Positions 12,137 to 19,430 of a stretch of 64,000 bases of DNA are shown piece by piece. The stretch is taken from NCBI RefSeq assembly GCF_020866925.1, contig NZ_JAJGAK010000001.1:620001-684000 (forward strand), read 5' to 3'. The stretch comes from Noviluteimonas lactosilytica (lineage in GTDB: Bacteria; Pseudomonadota; Gammaproteobacteria; Xanthomonadales; Xanthomonadaceae). A program made the translations under genes and the position numbers. The stretch's first letter is position 1; each line of letters starts with the position of its first letter. A model generated the notes under the pieces. It made no database searches. It was not told the origin of the DNA and was given only the letters and a program-made list of their open reading frames with translations.

Positions 12137-12213
12137 TGGGGTGGCTGAGGGGACTCGAACCCCCGACATCTGGAATCACAATCCAGTACTCTAACCAACT
12201 GAGCTACAGCCAC
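12137..12213 (-). tRNA. tRNA-His (GTG)
   Basis: A 77-nt cloverleaf with acceptor GTGGCTG/CAGCCAC, anticodon GTG in the loop TTGTGAT, and an encoded CCA after discriminator C. The base just before the 5' end is G, as needed for the histidine-specific G-1. Confidence 0.97.
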
Positions 12214-12280
12214 CACGGCGCTCGCGTTGCACTGCGAGCGGCCGGCTATTTTTCAGGAGTTGGCCCGGGGATGCAAGCCG

Positions 12281-12303
12281 CCGGGGCGACTTCGCCGCCC
12301 CGG
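12281..12303. terminator. GC-rich hairpin downstream of the SdrD-like gene
   Basis: CCGGGGCG pairs with CGCCCCGG across a 7-nt loop, between the stop of the SdrD-like gene and tRNA-His. It has no U tract, so termination activity is doubtful. Nothing else is evident in 12214-12353. Confidence 0.35.
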
Positions 12304-12353
12304 ACGACCCTTCGGCTTCCACATTCGGGTCGCCGTTCAGTCAATCGATCACT

Positions 12354-13721
12354 TCAGAACGTGTAGGCGCACGGCGTCGGCGACAGCACGCCCGCACCGT
12401 TGTTCAACTCGTCCAGATAGTTCTTCACGCGTTCCTGCGCGGCGCGGTTGGGGTCTCCCGCCAGCGTCACGCCGTCGGCGCCGAGCAACGCATTCGCGTC
12501 GTCGATCAACTGCGACACCGTGCCGCCGTACGGCACGTAATACGCGCTGCCCGACACGAAGCCCGCTTCCACGTTCAAACGCATCGCCGCCAGTTGCACC
12601 GACAACATGTACGCCATGTTGGTGGCGGTGCCGTTGAGCAGCCACGTGCGGAATCCGGCGTACGCGGTCGGATCGAACGCACTGCCGTTGGCGTTGCGCA
12701 GGTTCAGTGCGGCGAGGATCGCGAACTCGGAGGCCATCGAACCACCGTCGTTCAACTGCGCCTGGCCGTTCTTGTTGCTCCAGAAGCCGAGCGTGTGGCC
12801 GCCGCTGGGGATCGTGCAGTAGTTGCCGAACGCGATGTTCGTCGTCTGCCCCGCGACCACGGTCAGCGGACCGCCCGGATTGATCGGCGAACCATCGTGG
12901 CCTGCGAACAGCGTGGCGGAGTGGTGCCAATTGGTTTCGAGCGGCAGGCCTTCGGCGACGTAGTAGTCGTTCGCGGGCACGAGGTCGTCGAACACGGTCC
13001 AGCCGTCGACGCCGGTGAACTGCGTCGAGTCGACCGCCTGGCTGAAGGAGATCAGGTTCATCTCCCAACCTTGCAGGAACACTTCGCCGTCGTCGTACGC
13101 ACCGTTCGCATTCGCGTCGTAGAACTTGAGCGCCTTGATCTTGCCGAGCGGCGGCGGCGGAACGACGTCCTTCACCTTGAAGTTGTCGGTCTTGATGTTG
13201 CCGCCGACGAAGCCGCGTTCCTGGCACGACACGAGGTCGAGCCCGAGGTCGGTGCACGTCGCGACGTAGTCCGACACGCGCGTGATCCACAACTTGTAGA
13301 CACCGCCGCCGTTGGGCGTGTCGTCGAACGGAATGACCTGGATCGCGAGGCTCCCGCACGGGCCGACGCCACCGACAGGATGCGTGCCGAGGTTCTCGCT
13401 GATCACGCCGCCCGCGACGCGGACCTTGCGGTCTTCGACTTCGTCGGAAGACAGGCGCTGCGCACCCGACGGATCGGTGACCTGGAAGTAGTAATCGCCC
13501 GCGTCGAGATCGCCGCCGTTGCAACCCGGCGCATTCGCCGGACCGCCATTGAGATAGACGTCGCTCTTCGCGTCGTACTGGTTCGCGTTGACGGTGGTGC
13601 CGTCGAGCGTGCTGGTGTAGATCGCGCCGTTGATCGCTTCGGCGTTGGCCGGCGAGACGCTCGAAAGCGCGCACGCGACGAAGGCCGCCGCGAGCGCGCG
13701 CGGCAATGCATTGTTGCTCAT
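12354..13721 (-). CDS. Secreted protein with SdrD B-like repeat region, function unknown
   Basis: The 455-residue protein has a signal peptide (about residues 1-27, ending PANA). It then has a Gly/Asn/Asp-rich extracellular region. A Cna-B/SdrD-B-like segment near residue 190 contains KFYDANANGAYDDGEV, a Ca-binding Dx(D/N)xDG-type loop, followed by a beta-rich stretch. The C-terminal part begins with GGHTLGFWSNKNGQ and is mainly helical. No sortase, PEP-CTERM or membrane anchor is visible, so it is probably released or held at the surface by other means. The start is ATG 13721; the longer frame adds 41 residues with no signal. It sits between tRNA-Arg and tRNA-His, interrupting a tRNA array. 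I do not recognise a specific function. Confidence 0.75.
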   Translation of the reverse strand: MSNNALPRALAAAFVACALSSVSPANAEAINGAIYTSTLDGTTVNANQYDAKSDVYLNGGPANAPGCNGGDLDAGDYYFQVTDPSGAQRLSSDEVEDRKVRVAGGVISENLGTHPVGGVGPCGSLAIQVIPFDDTPNGGGVYKLWITRVSDYVATCTDLGLDLVSCQERGFVGGNIKTDNFKVKDVVPPPPLGKIKALKFYDANANGAYDDGEVFLQGWEMNLISFSQAVDSTQFTGVDGWTVFDDLVPANDYYVAEGLPLETNWHHSATLFAGHDGSPINPGGPLTVVAGQTTNIAFGNYCTIPSGGHTLGFWSNKNGQAQLNDGGSMASEFAILAALNLRNANGSAFDPTAYAGFRTWLLNGTATNMAYMLSVQLAAMRLNVEAGFVSGSAYYVPYGGTVSQLIDDANALLGADGVTLAGDPNRAAQERVKNYLDELNNGAGVLSPTPCAYTF

Positions 13722-13894
13722 TGGAGTAGGTGTCCTCGAAGGGAAGCGCGACGTCCGCCTCGGCCTCGCGTCCCTCGGGCCTACCGCATGAATGAAGTCA
13801 CAGCTTCCCTTCACGCAAAGATCACCGCGCGCAGGACGACACACCGCACCGACGGTCAGATCCGACAGACGAGTGGCGCGAGCATCGCGACCCT

Positions 13895-13971
13895 TGGCGC
13901 GCCCGACAGGACTCGAACCTGTAACCGCCGGCTTAGAAGGCCGGTGCTCTATCCGGTTGAGCTACGGGCGC
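13895..13971 (-). tRNA. tRNA-Arg (TCT)
   Basis: A 77-nt cloverleaf with acceptor GCGCCCG/CGGGCGC, anticodon loop CTTCTAA (anticodon TCT) and encoded CCA. It lies 19 nt after tRNA-Pro, so the two share a transcript. Confidence 0.97.
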
Positions 13972-13990
13972 TTCGCGGCGAAGACGAGAG

Positions 13991-14067
13991 TGGTCGGGGT
14001 AGAGGGATTCGAACCCCCGACATCCTGCTCCCAAAGCAGGCGCGCTACCAGACTGCGCTATACCCCG
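13991..14067 (-). tRNA. tRNA-Pro (TGG)
   Basis: A 77-nt cloverleaf with acceptor CGGGGTA/TACCCCG, anticodon loop TTTGGGA (anticodon TGG) and encoded CCA. It is the first gene of the tRNA-Pro/Arg transcript. Confidence 0.97.
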
Positions 14068-14079
14068 ACGGTCGCGGGA

Positions 14080-14108
14080 ATTCTGTGGAGCGACCCGCGC
14101 CCTGTCAA
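14080..14108 (-). promoter_or_regulatory. Promoter of the tRNA-Pro/Arg transcript
   Basis: On the minus strand, TTGACA (perfect -35) and CAGAAT (-10) are separated by exactly 17 nt. The -10 ends 12 nt before the tRNA-Pro 5' end. The -35 overlaps that of the divergent promoter at 14102-14130. Confidence 0.75.
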
Positions 14109-14130
14109 CGCGCGGCGCCTCGGCTATGCT
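14102..14130 (+). promoter_or_regulatory. Promoter of the Bax-inhibitor-1-like gene
   Basis: CTGTCA (-35), 17 nt, then TATGCT (-10), about 38 nt before the ATG at 14169. A good Shine-Dalgarno (AGGGGAG, 14155-14161) follows. Confidence 0.6.
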
Positions 14131-14168
14131 GCGGACGGATCCGACCAACACGACAGGGGAGTCACCCG

Positions 14169-14930
14169 ATGTTCCGCAGCGGAAATCCCGCCCTCAAGGA
14201 AAACACCTTCCTCGACGCCGCCTCCGGCACCGTCGTCACGCGCGACGGCGAGGTCATGACCCTCAACGGCACGGTCCACAAGACCGGCCTGCTGTTGTTC
14301 CTGGCGGTGCTGACGGGCGCCTTCGCCTGGAACAGCATCGAGATCACGCCCGAGGGCATGTCGCCCAACGGCATGCTGTACCTGGTCGGCGGCGTGGTCG
14401 GCGGGTTCGTCTTCGCGATGATCACGATCTTCAAGGCCAGCTGGTCGCCGGTGACCGCGCCGCTGTAAGCGCTGTTCGAAGGCCTGGCGCTCGGCACAAT
14501 CTCGGCCATCTACGACGCGCGCTTCGACGGCATCGTGCTGCAGGCGGTGATGCTGACCATGGGCACGCTGTTCGCGCTGCTGATGGCGTACCGCAGCGGG
14601 CTGATCCGCGCGACGGAGAACTTCAAGCTGGGCGTCGTCGCGGCCACGGGCGCGATCGCGTTGATCTACCTGGCATCGATGATCGGCGGCATGACGGGCT
14701 GGTTCCAGGTGCCCTACCTGCACGACTCCGGTCCGATCGGCATCGGCATCAGCCTGGTGATCATCGTCGTCGCGGCGCTGAACCTCGTGCTCGACTTCGA
14801 CTTCATCGAGAGCGGCGTCGAACAAGGCGCGCCGAAACACATGGAGTGGTACGGCGCGTTCGGCCTGATGGTCACGCTGGTGTGGCTGTACCTGGAATTC
14901 CTGCGCCTGCTGTCGAAGCTGCGCGACTGA
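14169..14930 (+). pseudogene. Bax inhibitor-1/YccA-family membrane protein, interrupted by an in-frame TAA
   Basis: One continuous frame runs from ATG 14169 to TGA 14928-14930 (253 codons) except for a single TAA at 14466-14468 (codon 100). The first part reads MFRSGNPALKENTFLD with two membrane helices and ends WSPVTAPL. After the stop the protein continues ALFEGLALGTISAIYDARFD and five more helices, ending LRLLSKLRD. The two parts together have the normal length and helix count of this UPF0005/BI-1 family, whose members are multi-pass inner-membrane proteins linked to ion leak and FtsH control. Family members have an aromatic residue where the stop falls, so one base change (TAC or TAT to TAA) or a sequencing error explains it. 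The next in-frame ATG is 14535. Confidence 0.85.
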
Positions 14931-14983
14931 GGGACTGCGCGACTCGCGGCGCTGCACTTCGCGAATCGCACATCGCACCAACG

Positions 14984-15010
14984 AAAAACGGCGCCGCGAG
15001 GCGCCGTTCT
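14984..15010. terminator. Bidirectional terminator, BI-1-like gene / isocitrate dehydrogenase
   Basis: ACGGCGCC pairs with GGCGCCGT around a GCGA loop. It has AAAAA on the left and TTCTTCTTT on the right, between convergent genes. Confidence 0.8.
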
Positions 15011-15053
15011 TCTTTCAACACTTGCGCCCGGGATCAGGCCGCGGCGCAGGCGC

Positions 15054-16079
15054 TTATACGGCGCGACTTGCAATCGCCTTCGCGAACGACATCGTGTTGC
15101 CTTCGCCGCCGAGGTCCGGCGTCAGCGAATCCTTCGCTTCCAGCGTGGCGATGATGGCTTCGCGCAACTTCGCCGCCTTGTCGGTCATGCCGAGGTGGTC
15201 GAGCATCTGCGCCGCGGCGAGCAGCAGCGCGCACGGATTGGCGACGCCCTTGCCCGCGATGTCCGGCGCCGAGCCGTGCACGGCTTCGAAGATCGCAGCG
15301 TCCGTGCCGATGTTCGCGCCCGGGGCGAGGCCCAGGCCGCCGACGAGGCCGGCGCACAGGTCGGAGATGATGTCGCCGAACAGGTTGGTCGTCACGATGA
15401 TGTCGAACTGTTCCGGCTTCATCACCAGCTGCATGCAGCAGTTGTCGACGATCATCTCGTTGCACTGGATGTCGGGATATTCCGCCGCGACCGTACGTGC
15501 GGTCTTGAGGAACAGGCCCGACGTCGACTTCAGGATGTTGGCCTTGTGCACGACCGTGACCTTCTTGCGGCCGGTGCGGCGCGCGAGTTCGAACGCGTAA
15601 CGCACGATGCGCTCGGAGCCGCGACGCGTGACCTTCTGCGTGAGCACCGCGGTCTCGCCGTCTTCCGACAGCATCTGGCCTTCGCCGATGTACGCGCCTT
15701 CGGTGTTCTCGCGCACGGTGATCAGGTCGACGCCGCTCGGGAAGCGCGACTTCGTGTTCGGGAAGCTCTTCGCCGGGCGCACGTTGGCGTACAGGTCGAA
15801 GCGCTTGCGCAGTTCGACGTTGATCGAGCTGAAGCCTTCGCCGACCGGCGTCGTCAGCGGGCTCTTGAACGCGATGCGGTTCTTGCGGATCGAATCCATC
15901 GTCGCCGCCGGCAGCAGTTCACCGACCTTCTCCAGCGCCGTCATGCCCGCGTCGGCGAACTCGTACTGCAAACCGAGTTGCATCGCGTCGAGCACGTACA
16001 GCGCGGCGTCCATGATCTCGGGGCCGATGCCGTCGCCCTTGAGGACGGTAATGGTGTGTTGCGCGGGGGTCTGGGTCAT
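15054..16079 (-). CDS. NAD-dependent isocitrate dehydrogenase family protein
   Basis: The 341-residue protein belongs to the isocitrate/isopropylmalate dehydrogenase fold. It begins with ITVLKGDGIGPEI, has the substrate Arg/Tyr region VRENTEGAYIGEG, and the metal-binding signature NLFGDIISDLCAGLVGGLGLAPG. The cofactor loop EAVHGSAPDIAGKGVANP resembles NAD-linked enzymes. Its size and the TEGAYIG segment fit the short NAD-type isocitrate dehydrogenase of xanthomonads rather than the 416-residue NADP enzyme. 3-Isopropylmalate or homoisocitrate dehydrogenase are less likely alternatives; no leu genes are nearby. Expected role: oxidative decarboxylation of isocitrate in the TCA cycle. Confidence 0.85.
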   Translation of the reverse strand: MTQTPAQHTITVLKGDGIGPEIMDAALYVLDAMQLGLQYEFADAGMTALEKVGELLPAATMDSIRKNRIAFKSPLTTPVGEGFSSINVELRKRFDLYANVRPAKSFPNTKSRFPSGVDLITVRENTEGAYIGEGQMLSEDGETAVLTQKVTRRGSERIVRYAFELARRTGRKKVTVVHKANILKSTSGLFLKTARTVAAEYPDIQCNEMIVDNCCMQLVMKPEQFDIIVTTNLFGDIISDLCAGLVGGLGLAPGANIGTDAAIFEAVHGSAPDIAGKGVANPCALLLAAAQMLDHLGMTDKAAKLREAIIATLEAKDSLTPDLGGEGNTMSFAKAIASRAV

Positions 16080-16186
16080 TCGTGGGGTCCGGACGAGCGG
16101 ACGGCACGCCTGGGGCGTGCCGTCGGGGTTCTTGTGAGCCCGCGATTATGCCAGACGGGGCGGGCCCACCGTCCGCCGGCGTAGGG

Positions 16187-16579
16187 TCAGCCGTGGTCGT
16201 GGGCCGGGACCGAAGCGGCCTCGCCCTGCTCGAGCTTGTCGAGGAAATCCACCGCGCGCCGCAGGTGCGGGATCACGATCGAGCCGCCGACCACCAGGCC
16301 GACGGAGAAGGCCTCGAACATCTCGTCGCGGTTCACGCCGGCCTCGCGGCACTGGGCCACGTGGTAGCTGATGCAGTCGTCGCAGCGCAGGACCATCGAG
16401 GCGACCAGGCCCAGCAGCTCCTTGGTCTTCACGTCGAGCGCGCCTGCCTGGTAGGTCTGCGTGTCGAGCGCGAAGAAGCGGCGGACAACCTGGTTGGGTT
16501 CGGCCAGGATCCGCTCGTTCATGCGCTTGCGGAACTCGGTGAACGCGTGGACGCGGTCCGCTTCGTCGCTGCCGCTCAT
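16187..16579 (-). CDS. Carboxymuconolactone decarboxylase / AhpD-like protein
   Basis: The 130-residue all-helical protein has the AhpD-type redox motif CDDCISYHVAQC (CxxC followed by the conserved His). That pattern suggests an alkylhydroperoxidase-like thiol activity rather than true lactone decarboxylation. The ATG overlaps the end of grxC by 4 nt (ATGA), so it is the second gene of a two-gene redox operon with glutaredoxin. This arrangement supports, but does not prove, that glutaredoxin reduces its CxxC pair. A C-terminal His-containing tail (PAHDHG) follows the domain. Confidence 0.82.
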   Translation of the reverse strand: MSGSDEADRVHAFTEFRKRMNERILAEPNQVVRRFFALDTQTYQAGALDVKTKELLGLVASMVLRCDDCISYHVAQCREAGVNRDEMFEAFSVGLVVGGSIVIPHLRRAVDFLDKLEQGEAASVPAHDHG

Positions 16580-16839
16580 GCGCCCACCAGCAGCGGTTCG
16601 AACTTGCCCGCGCGGTGCAGCGCCATCATGTCGTCGTAGCCGCCCACGTGGGTTTCGCCGACGAAGATCTGCGGGACGGAGGTGCGGCGGGTGCGTTCGA
16701 CCATCTTCTCGCGCTCGCCGGGCGCGGTGTCGATGCGCACTTCGGTCCAGGCCAGTCCCTTGCTCTTCAGGAAGTTCTTGGCGGCCACGCAGTACGGGCA
16801 GATGGCGGTGCTGTAGATGGTGATGATGGGGTTGGTCAT
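16576..16839 (-). CDS. grxC: Glutaredoxin 3 (GrxC-type)
   Basis: The 87-residue protein is normal for Grx3. It has the dithiol active site CPYC in IYSTAICPYCVAAKNFL, the cis-Pro TSVPQIFVG and the glutathione-binding GGYDDMMAL. It reduces protein and mixed glutathione disulfides in the cytosol. ATG 16839 was chosen because the domain starts at once (MTNPIITIYST); an upstream extension of 31 codons has no similarity. It is translationally coupled to the following CxxC protein and lies divergently to the M48 protease gene. Confidence 0.93.
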   Translation of the reverse strand: MTNPIITIYSTAICPYCVAAKNFLKSKGLAWTEVRIDTAPGEREKMVERTRRTSVPQIFVGETHVGGYDDMMALHRAGKFEPLLVGA

Positions 16840-17004
16840 GGGGTCGGAAACTCGGAGCATGGTGCGATGGTCAGCAATATGGGCCGCGACGCGGGCCATT
16901 TCCACCCCTCGGGGGATGCGTGCGTGCAACACTGCGTACGCGTCCGCGGTTTACGAAACGCTCGAATTAATAACCGGTTCACCCGCCCCGTGCGAGGAAG
17001 CCCT

Positions 17005-18603
17005 GTGCACGCCAACTCTTCACATCCCCTGCTCCGCTTCGCGCTCGCCGTGCTGGCCACCGTGGCCATCGCCGCGCCCCTGGACGCGCAGAACCGCAGC
17101 GCCAAGCTTCCCGACATCGGTTCCTCCGCCGGCCGGGTCCTCAACCCGGCGCAGCAGTCGGAATACGGCGCGATGACCCTCGCGCAGCTGCGCCACTACG
17201 GCTACGTACTCGACGATCCGCTGCTCGAGCAGTGGCTGCAGTCGGTCGGCCATCGCCTCGCCGCCAACAGCGACAAGCCGAAGCAGGACTTCAACTTCTT
17301 CCTGCTGAAGGACCGCCAGATCAACGCGTTCGCCACGCTGGGCGGGTACATCGGGACCAACGCGGGCCTCGTGCTCGCGGCCACCCGCGAAGACCAGGTG
17401 GCCAGCGTGCTCTCGCACGAAATCGCGCACGTGACCCAGGACCACGTGCTGCGCGGCGTCGAACGCGCGCAGCGCGACAGCGTGCCGATCCTGCTGGCGA
17501 TGCTCGGCGCGATCATGGTCGCGCAATCGTCCGGCGGCAATTCGTCCGACGACGCCTCGATGGCCGCGCTCTCCGCGGGCCAGGCGCTGATGTACCAGCG
17601 CCAGATCGACTACACGCGCGACAACGAAGCCGAAGCCGATCGCATCGGCATGCAGACGCTGTCGCGCGGCGGCTACGACCCGAAGGCGATGGCCGAATTC
17701 TTCACCACGCTGCAGGGCTGGGTGCGCGCGAATCAGGGCGGCGAACGCGAACGGACACCCGATTACCTGCAGACCCACCCGATCACCGTCACCCGCATCA
17801 GCGAAGCGAAGGAACGCGCGTCGACGATGCCGTCCGGCACGAACTTCGCCGCACCGACCACCTCCAACCCCGCGCTCCCCGGCAACCTGCGCCTGTCCGC
17901 CGCCTCGCTCGCGCCCGCGGGCACCGGCGAATTCGGCTGGGCCAGGGAACGCCTGCGCGTCTTCAGCGCCGACACGCCTGCGCAGGCGGTGCGCGAATAC
18001 GAAGGGATGCGCTTGAAGGCGCCGCTCGACGACGCGCAGCGCTACGGGCTCGCGCTCGCGCGCAACGAAGCCAACCAGCCTTCGGCGGCGATCGCCGAAC
18101 TCGCGCCGCTGCTCGAGCGCAATCCGAACGACACGTGGCTGCAACTGGCGATGGGCGAATTCGAAGCCCGCGCCGGCAAGAAGGTCGAGGCCGACGCGCG
18201 TTTCCAGAAACTCGTCGACCGCATGCCGCGCAACCGCCCGGTCGTGCTGACCTACGCCAAGGTGCTCGGTGAACGCGGCGACGCTGCGTCGGGCAAGAAG
18301 GCGCAGGCGATCCTGCGTCCGCTGGCGGCCGTCGCCTCGGACGATCCGGTGTACCAGGAGACCTTCGGGCGGGCGAGCGACCTGGCCGGGGACCCGATCC
18401 GCGCCGGCGAAGCGCACGCCGAGGCCGAATACCTCAACGGCCGCCCGGAGCGCGCGCTGGTCCAGCTGGAGAACCTCAAGAAGCGCAGCGACCTCGATTA
18501 CTACGCGCGCTCGCGCATCGACGCCCGCATCGACGCGATCACCCCGACGGTGCTCGAGTTGCACCGCCAGGGCGTGAAGGACGAGTCCCTGGGGCGCAAC
18601 TAG
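17005..18603 (+). CDS. Periplasmic M48 metalloprotease with TPR region, BepA-like
   Basis: The 532-residue protein starts at GTG 17005, preceded by GAGGAAG (16994-17000), and has a signal peptide ending APLDA. The M48 domain carries the zinc motif HEIAH within VLSHEIAHVTQDH; the third ligand Glu is in DNEAEADRIGM. The C-terminal third is helical and TPR-like (LALARNEANQPSAAIAEL, WLQLAMGEFEARAGK). This layout is that of BepA/YfgC, which assists LptD and outer-membrane protein assembly and degrades stalled substrates. A reading 130 codons longer is open but lacks a ribosome site and would bury the signal peptide. Confidence 0.88.
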   Translation: MHANSSHPLLRFALAVLATVAIAAPLDAQNRSAKLPDIGSSAGRVLNPAQQSEYGAMTLAQLRHYGYVLDDPLLEQWLQSVGHRLAANSDKPKQDFNFFLLKDRQINAFATLGGYIGTNAGLVLAATREDQVASVLSHEIAHVTQDHVLRGVERAQRDSVPILLAMLGAIMVAQSSGGNSSDDASMAALSAGQALMYQRQIDYTRDNEAEADRIGMQTLSRGGYDPKAMAEFFTTLQGWVRANQGGERERTPDYLQTHPITVTRISEAKERASTMPSGTNFAAPTTSNPALPGNLRLSAASLAPAGTGEFGWARERLRVFSADTPAQAVREYEGMRLKAPLDDAQRYGLALARNEANQPSAAIAELAPLLERNPNDTWLQLAMGEFEARAGKKVEADARFQKLVDRMPRNRPVVLTYAKVLGERGDAASGKKAQAILRPLAAVASDDPVYQETFGRASDLAGDPIRAGEAHAEAEYLNGRPERALVQLENLKKRSDLDYYARSRIDARIDAITPTVLELHRQGVKDESLGRN

Positions 18604-18646
18604 CCGCCCGACGGTGGAATGAGCGGAACAAGACCGTCCGGTGACG

Positions 18647-18675
18647 ATGTCACCGGGCCGTCACAAATCCGTCGT
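18647..18675 (+). promoter_or_regulatory. Pho box upstream of phoB (three 7-bp units, 11-bp period)
   Basis: Three direct units ATGTCAC, CCGTCAC and CCGTCGT start at 18647, 18658 and 18669. Each matches the PhoB unit CTGTCAT at 5 of 7 positions and they are separated by 4-nt spacers (CGGG, AAAT). The 11-bp period is diagnostic for PhoB binding. The array lies 56 nt before the phoB ATG, implying autoregulation. Confidence 0.7.
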
Positions 18676-18730
18676 CTACTGGCACCATGCCCGCACGAGG
18701 CGGGGCCTGCCGGGGTGGAACCCCAACGTC

Positions 18731-19420
18731 ATGCTCAAGCGCATCCTCATCGTCGACGACGAACCCGCGATCCGCGACATGGTCGCGTTCGCCCTGCGGA
18801 AGGCCGAGTTCGAACCGGTCCATGCCGGTGACGCGCGCGAAGCGCAGACCGCCATCGCCGACAAGGTCCCCGACCTGATCCTGCTCGACTGGATGCTGCC
18901 AGGCACCAGTGGCCTGGAGCTCGCGCGCCGCTGGCGCAAGGAACAGCTCACGCGCGAAGTGCCGATCATCATGCTCACGGCGCGTGGCGAGGAGAACGAC
19001 CGCGTCGGCGGCCTCGAAGCCGGCGTCGACGATTACGTGGTCAAGCCCTTCTCCGCACGCGAACTGCTCGCGCGCATCCGCGCGGTGATGCGCCGCTCGC
19101 GCGAGGACGACGAGGAAGGCAGCGTCAAGGTAGGCGCGCTTCGCATCGACGGCGCCGCGCACCGCGTGTTCGCCGAGGAAGCACCGGTGCAGATCGGCCC
19201 GACCGAATACCGCCTGCTGCATTTCTTCATGACCCACCCCGAGCGCGTGTACACCCGCTCGCAGTTGCTCGACCACGTGTGGGGCGGCAGCGTGTACGTC
19301 GAAGAGCGTACGGTCGACGTGCACATCCGCAGGCTGCGCAAGACCCTCGAACCGCACCAGCTCGATCCGATGGTGCAGACGGTGCGCGGCGCAGGCTATC
19401 GCTTCTCCGCCGCGGTCTAG
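18731..19420 (+). CDS. phoB: Phosphate regulon response regulator PhoB
   Basis: The 229-residue protein has a receiver domain with DDE near the N-terminus (LIVDDEPAIRDM), the phospho-acceptor Asp in LILLDWMLPGTSG, and Lys in DDYVVKPFSARELLARI. An OmpR-type winged helix follows (YRLLHFFMTHPERVYTRSQLLDHVWG, RTVDVHIRRLRKTL). It activates phosphate-starvation genes when phosphorylated by PhoR. ATG 18731 gives the canonical start. It is first of phoB-phoR-ppk-ppx; no pst or phoU genes are present in the window. Confidence 0.95.
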   Translation: MLKRILIVDDEPAIRDMVAFALRKAEFEPVHAGDAREAQTAIADKVPDLILLDWMLPGTSGLELARRWRKEQLTREVPIIMLTARGEENDRVGGLEAGVDDYVVKPFSARELLARIRAVMRRSREDDEEGSVKVGALRIDGAAHRVFAEEAPVQIGPTEYRLLHFFMTHPERVYTRSQLLDHVWGGSVYVEERTVDVHIRRLRKTLEPHQLDPMVQTVRGAGYRFSAAV

Positions 19421-19430
19421 ACTGCGGGCC

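Noticed and set aside
12214..12353. Separate promoter for tRNA-His
   Set aside because: TTGCAT and AAAAAT at 17-nt spacing exist on the minus strand, but the -35 matches only half of the consensus.
16615..17004. N-terminal extension of 130 codons for the M48 protease
   Set aside because: It would overlap grxC antisense and hide the signal peptide; GTG 17005 has a proper ribosome site.
18634..18642. A possible fourth Pho unit before the phoB array
   Set aside because: CCGTCCG is out of the 11-bp phase by two bases.
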